DNA of 64,000 nucleotides, taken from NCBI GenBank assembly GCA_965217935.1, contig OZ244581.1:4154001-4218000 (forward strand). The letters run 5' to 3'. Positions 61,231-64,000 of the stretch are shown here, in pieces. The position numbers were made by a program, and so were the translations under genes. The notes under the pieces were generated by a model that was not told the DNA's origin, ran no database searches, and was given only the letters and a program-made list of their open reading frames with translations. The stretch's first letter is position 1. Every line of letters starts with the position of its first letter. The DNA comes from JBBROS01 sp965217935. Lineage in GTDB: Bacteria; Pseudomonadota; Alphaproteobacteria; Acetobacterales; Acetobacteraceae.

Positions 61231-61263
61231 AGCGGGGCGCCGCCGGGAAGGCGGCGCCCCGCT
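61231..61263 (+). terminator. Strong GC stem-loop after groEL
   Basis: AGCGGGGCGCCGCC at 61231-61244 pairs perfectly over 14 bp with 61250-61263 around GGGAA, followed by TGATCCT. It is the strongest hairpin of this part and a likely groEL terminator, although the T tract is poor. Confidence 0.7.
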
Positions 61264-61288
61264 TGATCCTGTAAGCGATGGTGACCGG

Positions 61289-61639
61289 ATGCAGGCAGTC
61301 AAGCTAGCGAGCAAGCTCGGTCTCGTCTCTGAACATTGGACGCCCAAGATCGTGGCCGGGTTCAACGGTCACGATGTCATGGTCGTCAAAGCACGCGGCG
61401 AGTTTGTCTGGCATTCGCACCCGGAGACGGACGACCTCTTCCTGGTGCTGAAAGGTCGGCTCGTGATCCAGCTTAGGGACAAGGACATCGCACTCGGACC
61501 CGGCGACCTCTACGTTGTGCCGCGCGGCGTCGAGCACCGGCCTGTGGCGGATGGCGAGGTGGAGCTCCTGGTCATCGAGCCTGCCGGCACGCCGAACACC
61601 GGAGACGCTGCGACCGCCGCCGCCAAGGTTAAGATCTAG
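61289..61639 (+). CDS. Small cupin-domain protein
   Basis: A 116-residue single-domain cupin. Motif 1 is visible as FVWHSHPETDDLFLVLKGRL (G then the metal histidines and Glu/Asp) and motif 2 as LGPGDLYVVPRGVEHRPVAD with the last metal histidine, so a metal site is probably complete. Members act as isomerases, oxygenases or sugar-binding proteins; no specific function can be given. It follows the groEL stem-loop and converges with the exporter gene, with 18 bp between their ends. Confidence 0.85.
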   Translation: MQAVKLASKLGLVSEHWTPKIVAGFNGHDVMVVKARGEFVWHSHPETDDLFLVLKGRLVIQLRDKDIALGPGDLYVVPRGVEHRPVADGEVELLVIEPAGTPNTGDAATAAAKVKI

Positions 61640-61657
61640 ACGGCGCGGCTGAGCCGC

Positions 61658-63268
61658 TTACGCGAGCGTCTTGTCCGCCTGCGGCGCCGATGCGAGGGAC
61701 GGCGCTGCGTCCGGCGCCTCCGACGCCGGCTCCCCGCTGCTGATCGCGATGGACGGCACGAAGAGCGCCGCGAACAACGTCATCAGCGCGATCGCGAAGA
61801 TGCCCCAGAACGTCAGGTGCAGCGAGTGGCCGAGCGCCGCGCGAGCGGCCGCGTCGGCGACGACGCCGGGGTGCTGCAGAAGATCGCGCAGCTGATCGGA
61901 ACTGACCGAGGCGCCGCCGCTGGTGTGGTGCGCCAGGCTGTAGTTCAGGACCGCCCCGAGCAGGGCCGCGCCAAGCGTGCTGCCGAGGTTGCGCGCGAAC
62001 AGGTTGGACGCCGTGGCCGCGCCCCGCTCGGCCCAGCCGACGACATCCTGGACAATGACGATGGCCGTCGTGGACAGGAAACCCATGCCGAAGCCCAGCA
62101 CGATCGACCCGGCCCCGGCCAGGACGGGCGAAGAGCCTTCGTGAAGAAACAGGAACGCCGAGGCGCCGACGGGCAACAGTCCGCCGCCGGCCAGCAGGAT
62201 CGGGCGCAGGCCGAAGCGGCTGAAGCCGCGCGCGGCGATGGTGGCGCCGATTGGCCAGCCCAGGACCATCATCGTCAACGCGAACCCGGCGACCAGGGCA
62301 GACCGGCCGAGGACGCCTTGCACGTACATCGGCAGGAACGTGTTGAGGCCGATGACCGTCATGCCGCTCAGCAGGGTGGCGGCATTGGCGGTGGCGATCG
62401 GGCGGCGGCTCCACAGCTTGAAGACGATCATCGGGTCCGGCGCGCGCCGTTCCTGCAGCACGAACAGCACTGCGCTGACGACGAAGACGATGGCGGCGAT
62501 TGTAGCGCTCCTGGCATCCGAGGCGCCGAACTGGGTCACTGCGACCATCAGCGAGGCCACGACGACGGTGAACAGCGCGGCCCCGAGCGCGTCGATCACG
62601 CGCTTGCCGGCGGGCTGGACCTCATGCAGGAACGCGATGAAGGCCAGGGCGGCGGCCACTCCGATCGGGACGTTGATCCAGAAGATCCAAGCCCAACTGA
62701 CCTGCTCAATAATTAATCCGCCCGCGAGCGGCCCGAACACGGACGAGATGCCCCAGACGCTGGCCAGGTAGCCCTGAATGCGGCCGCGTTCCTGAACGGA
62801 GTAGAGGTCTCCGACCACGGTCATGGCAACCGGCAGGATTGCCCCGGCGCCGACGCCCTGCACCAGGCGGAACACGATGAGCGACGGCAGCGACCAGGCG
62901 AAGCCGCACAAGGTCGATCCGGCGAGGAAGACGGCAATGCCGATCAGCAGGATCGGCTTGCGTCCGTAAAGGTCGGCGAGCTTGCCAAAGATGACCGTGG
63001 TTGCGGTCTGGGTCAGCAGGAATGAGGAGAACACCCAGGAATAGAGGTGCAGATCCCCGAGTTCGCCGGCGATTTGCGGCATCGCGGTGGAGACGATGGT
63101 CGCCTCGATCGCGATCATGAAGGTCGCGGCCATGACCGACGCCAAAACGAGCGGGCGGCGGAGTTGCGGGGCAGATTGCATGCCAAGAAGATACGCCTTC
63201 ATCGCGGCGAGTAAACCTGCCGTCGCGCGCCGGCTGCTATCCGGCTGCCGCAGGACGCCGATAAGCAT
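61658..63268 (-). CDS. MFS drug exporter, DHA2 (14-TM) family
   Basis: A 536-residue inner-membrane transporter with about 14 helices. The first-loop motif GKLADLYGRKPILLIG (motif A), the TM5 motif WGISSVFGPLAGGLI (motif C-like, GPLAGG) and IEATIVSTAMPQIAGEL are typical of EmrB/QacA-type proton-coupled exporters. I chose the ATG with AAAGG 7 bases upstream (MLIGVLRQPD); later in-frame ATGs (MKAYLL, MQSAPQ) lack such a site but would also give full transporters. No membrane-fusion partner gene is adjacent, so it probably works alone. Substrate unknown. Confidence 0.92.
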   Translation of the reverse strand: MLIGVLRQPDSSRRATAGLLAAMKAYLLGMQSAPQLRRPLVLASVMAATFMIAIEATIVSTAMPQIAGELGDLHLYSWVFSSFLLTQTATTVIFGKLADLYGRKPILLIGIAVFLAGSTLCGFAWSLPSLIVFRLVQGVGAGAILPVAMTVVGDLYSVQERGRIQGYLASVWGISSVFGPLAGGLIIEQVSWAWIFWINVPIGVAAALAFIAFLHEVQPAGKRVIDALGAALFTVVVASLMVAVTQFGASDARSATIAAIVFVVSAVLFVLQERRAPDPMIVFKLWSRRPIATANAATLLSGMTVIGLNTFLPMYVQGVLGRSALVAGFALTMMVLGWPIGATIAARGFSRFGLRPILLAGGGLLPVGASAFLFLHEGSSPVLAGAGSIVLGFGMGFLSTTAIVIVQDVVGWAERGAATASNLFARNLGSTLGAALLGAVLNYSLAHHTSGGASVSSDQLRDLLQHPGVVADAAARAALGHSLHLTFWGIFAIALMTLFAALFVPSIAISSGEPASEAPDAAPSLASAPQADKTLA

Positions 63269-63319
63269 TCGTTAACCTTTCGAGCGCATTGTGCCCTGGT
63301 TGAAAAAGAGGAGCTTGAG

Positions 63320-63697
63320 ATGGACCCGATGGACATCGGCATCTTCAACCTGGCGGAGAAGCGGCTGGCATGGGTGGACCGGCGGCAGCAGCTGCTGGCG
63401 CAGAACGTCGCCAATGCGAACACGCCGGGGTATCAGCCGCGGGACGTGACGCCGTTCGAGGCGGCCCTGGCGGCGCCAGCCCTTGCCGAAACCTCGGCCG
63501 GGCACATGGCGGGCAAAGGCCGCGCGGCGGGCGAGATCATGCCGAGGCCGCAAGCCCGGTCCCCGGACGGCAACGCCGTCTCCATCGAGCAGCAGCTCAG
63601 CGCAGTCGCCGACACGGCAGACATCCAGAGCTTGGCGCTCAACCTGCACCAGGCCTACGCATCGATGATGCGCACGGCCTTCGGACGGGTGGGCTGA
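63320..63697 (+). CDS. flgB: Flagellar basal-body rod protein FlgB
   Basis: The 125-residue proximal rod protein. The N-terminal AWVDRRQQLLAQNVANANTP followed by GYQPRDV is the flagellar rod/hook family motif, and the C-terminal half has the helix LALNLHQAYASMMRTAFGR. AGGAG lies upstream of the ATG. Slightly shorter than the 130-140 residues of enterobacterial FlgB. flgC follows 3 bp after the stop, so a flagellar operon (usually flgBC-fliE) begins here and continues beyond the window. It shows that the organism is, or was, motile. Confidence 0.94.
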   Translation: MDPMDIGIFNLAEKRLAWVDRRQQLLAQNVANANTPGYQPRDVTPFEAALAAPALAETSAGHMAGKGRAAGEIMPRPQARSPDGNAVSIEQQLSAVADTADIQSLALNLHQAYASMMRTAFGRVG

Positions 63698-63700
63698 CCG

Positions 63701-64000
63701 ATGGACATCTCGAAGGCTCTCGCAATCTCGGCCCGCGGCATGGACGCGCAAACGGCACGCCTGCGCGTCATCGCCGAGAACATGGCCAACCAGGACACGA
63801 CCGGATCGACGCCCGGCGCGGAGGCATACCGGCGCAAGATCATCACGTTCCAGAACACGCTCGACCGCGCCACCGGCGCCGAAGCCGTGAGCGTGAAGAC
63901 CATCGCCCCGGACCCGAGCCCGCAGCCGCTGAAATACGATCCGTCGCACCCGGCGGCCGACGACAAAGGGTATGTCCGCATGCCGAACGTCAACACCTTC
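63701..64000 (+). CDS. flgC: Flagellar basal-body rod protein FlgC, 3' end outside the window
   Basis: The first 100 codons are visible. MDISKALAISARGMDAQTAR and LRVIAENMANQDTTGSTPG give the rod-family N-terminal helix, then AYRRKIITFQ and the FlgC-typical VSVKTIAPDPSPQPLKYDPS, HPAADDKGYVRMPNVN. The frame is open at the window end. It forms the proximal rod together with FlgB, FlgF and FlgG. It starts 3 bp after the flgB stop. Confidence 0.95.
   Translation, partial: MDISKALAISARGMDAQTARLRVIAENMANQDTTGSTPGAEAYRRKIITFQNTLDRATGAEAVSVKTIAPDPSPQPLKYDPSHPAADDKGYVRMPNVNTF

Overview
The window is a gene-dense, GC-rich stretch of an alphaproteobacterial chromosome. The protein set (a PetP/PetR-like regulator pair beside ilvE, mutS-glnD, the short PurL with separate PurQ and PurS, a phasin, monothiol glutaredoxin-BolA, an HWE-family kinase, a CIRCE-controlled groEL and flgBC) fits a flagellated member of Rhodospirillales/Acetobacterales. 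That placement is inferred from family content and base composition, not from a search. I saw no rRNA, tRNA, CRISPR array or intact insertion sequence.

Layout. 1-1.9 kb: end of a cupin-like gene and an MsmK/UgpC-type ABC ATPase. 1.9-3.05 kb: a decayed glnQ-like gene and an AT-rich promoter island. 3.08-4.8 kb: a LOV-domain hybrid histidine kinase. 5.1-5.5 kb: a palindromic repeat joined to an IS630-type transposase remnant. 5.7-10.2 kb: glutathione-dependent formaldehyde dehydrogenase, HU, CysG and a glycosyltransferase. 11-22 kb: rplK-rplA-rplJ-rplL-rpoB-rpoC, without nusG upstream or rpsL downstream. 22.2-25.8 kb: MarR/OmpR/EnvZ-type operon divergent from ilvE. 26.2-31.6 kb: mutS-glnD. 31.7-33.1 kb: ComB-like and Uma2-like genes. 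33.2-38.2 kb: a purine operon purC-purS-(secreted Rap1a-like protein)-purQ-purL followed by bolA and grxD. 38.3-44.3 kb: TetR-like regulator, phasin, an FAD amine oxidase/mu-crystallin pair, DUF4142 protein and a cation/proton antiporter overlapping murA tail to tail. 44.3-50.3 kb: dcd-murA, a 57-residue membrane protein, NMO-like, SDR, and a TetR/aldo-keto reductase pair. 50.5-53.4 kb: gabD-gor. 53.7-55.5 kb: a decayed PIN toxin and a peptide-binding protein. 55.7-57.7 kb: an HWE sensor kinase and response regulator. 57.7-63.3 kb: SulP transporter, solitary groEL with CIRCE, cupin, DHA2 exporter. 63.3 kb to the end: flgB and the start of flgC.

The most unusual feature is a family of about 108-bp double-hairpin repeats: six full copies and one decayed half copy in 64 kb, all at gene boundaries. 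Paired substitutions in the first stem keep it folded in different copies. The terminal CCTAAG supplies the stop codon of two neighbouring genes, and one copy abuts an IS630-like transposase remnant. A second, smaller palindrome family (core CCTGAC...GTCAGG) occurs in intergenic gaps and twice in frame inside a small putative membrane-protein gene that has a strong ribosome binding site and a GTTC-N7-GTTC (alphaproteobacterial LexA-type) motif upstream.
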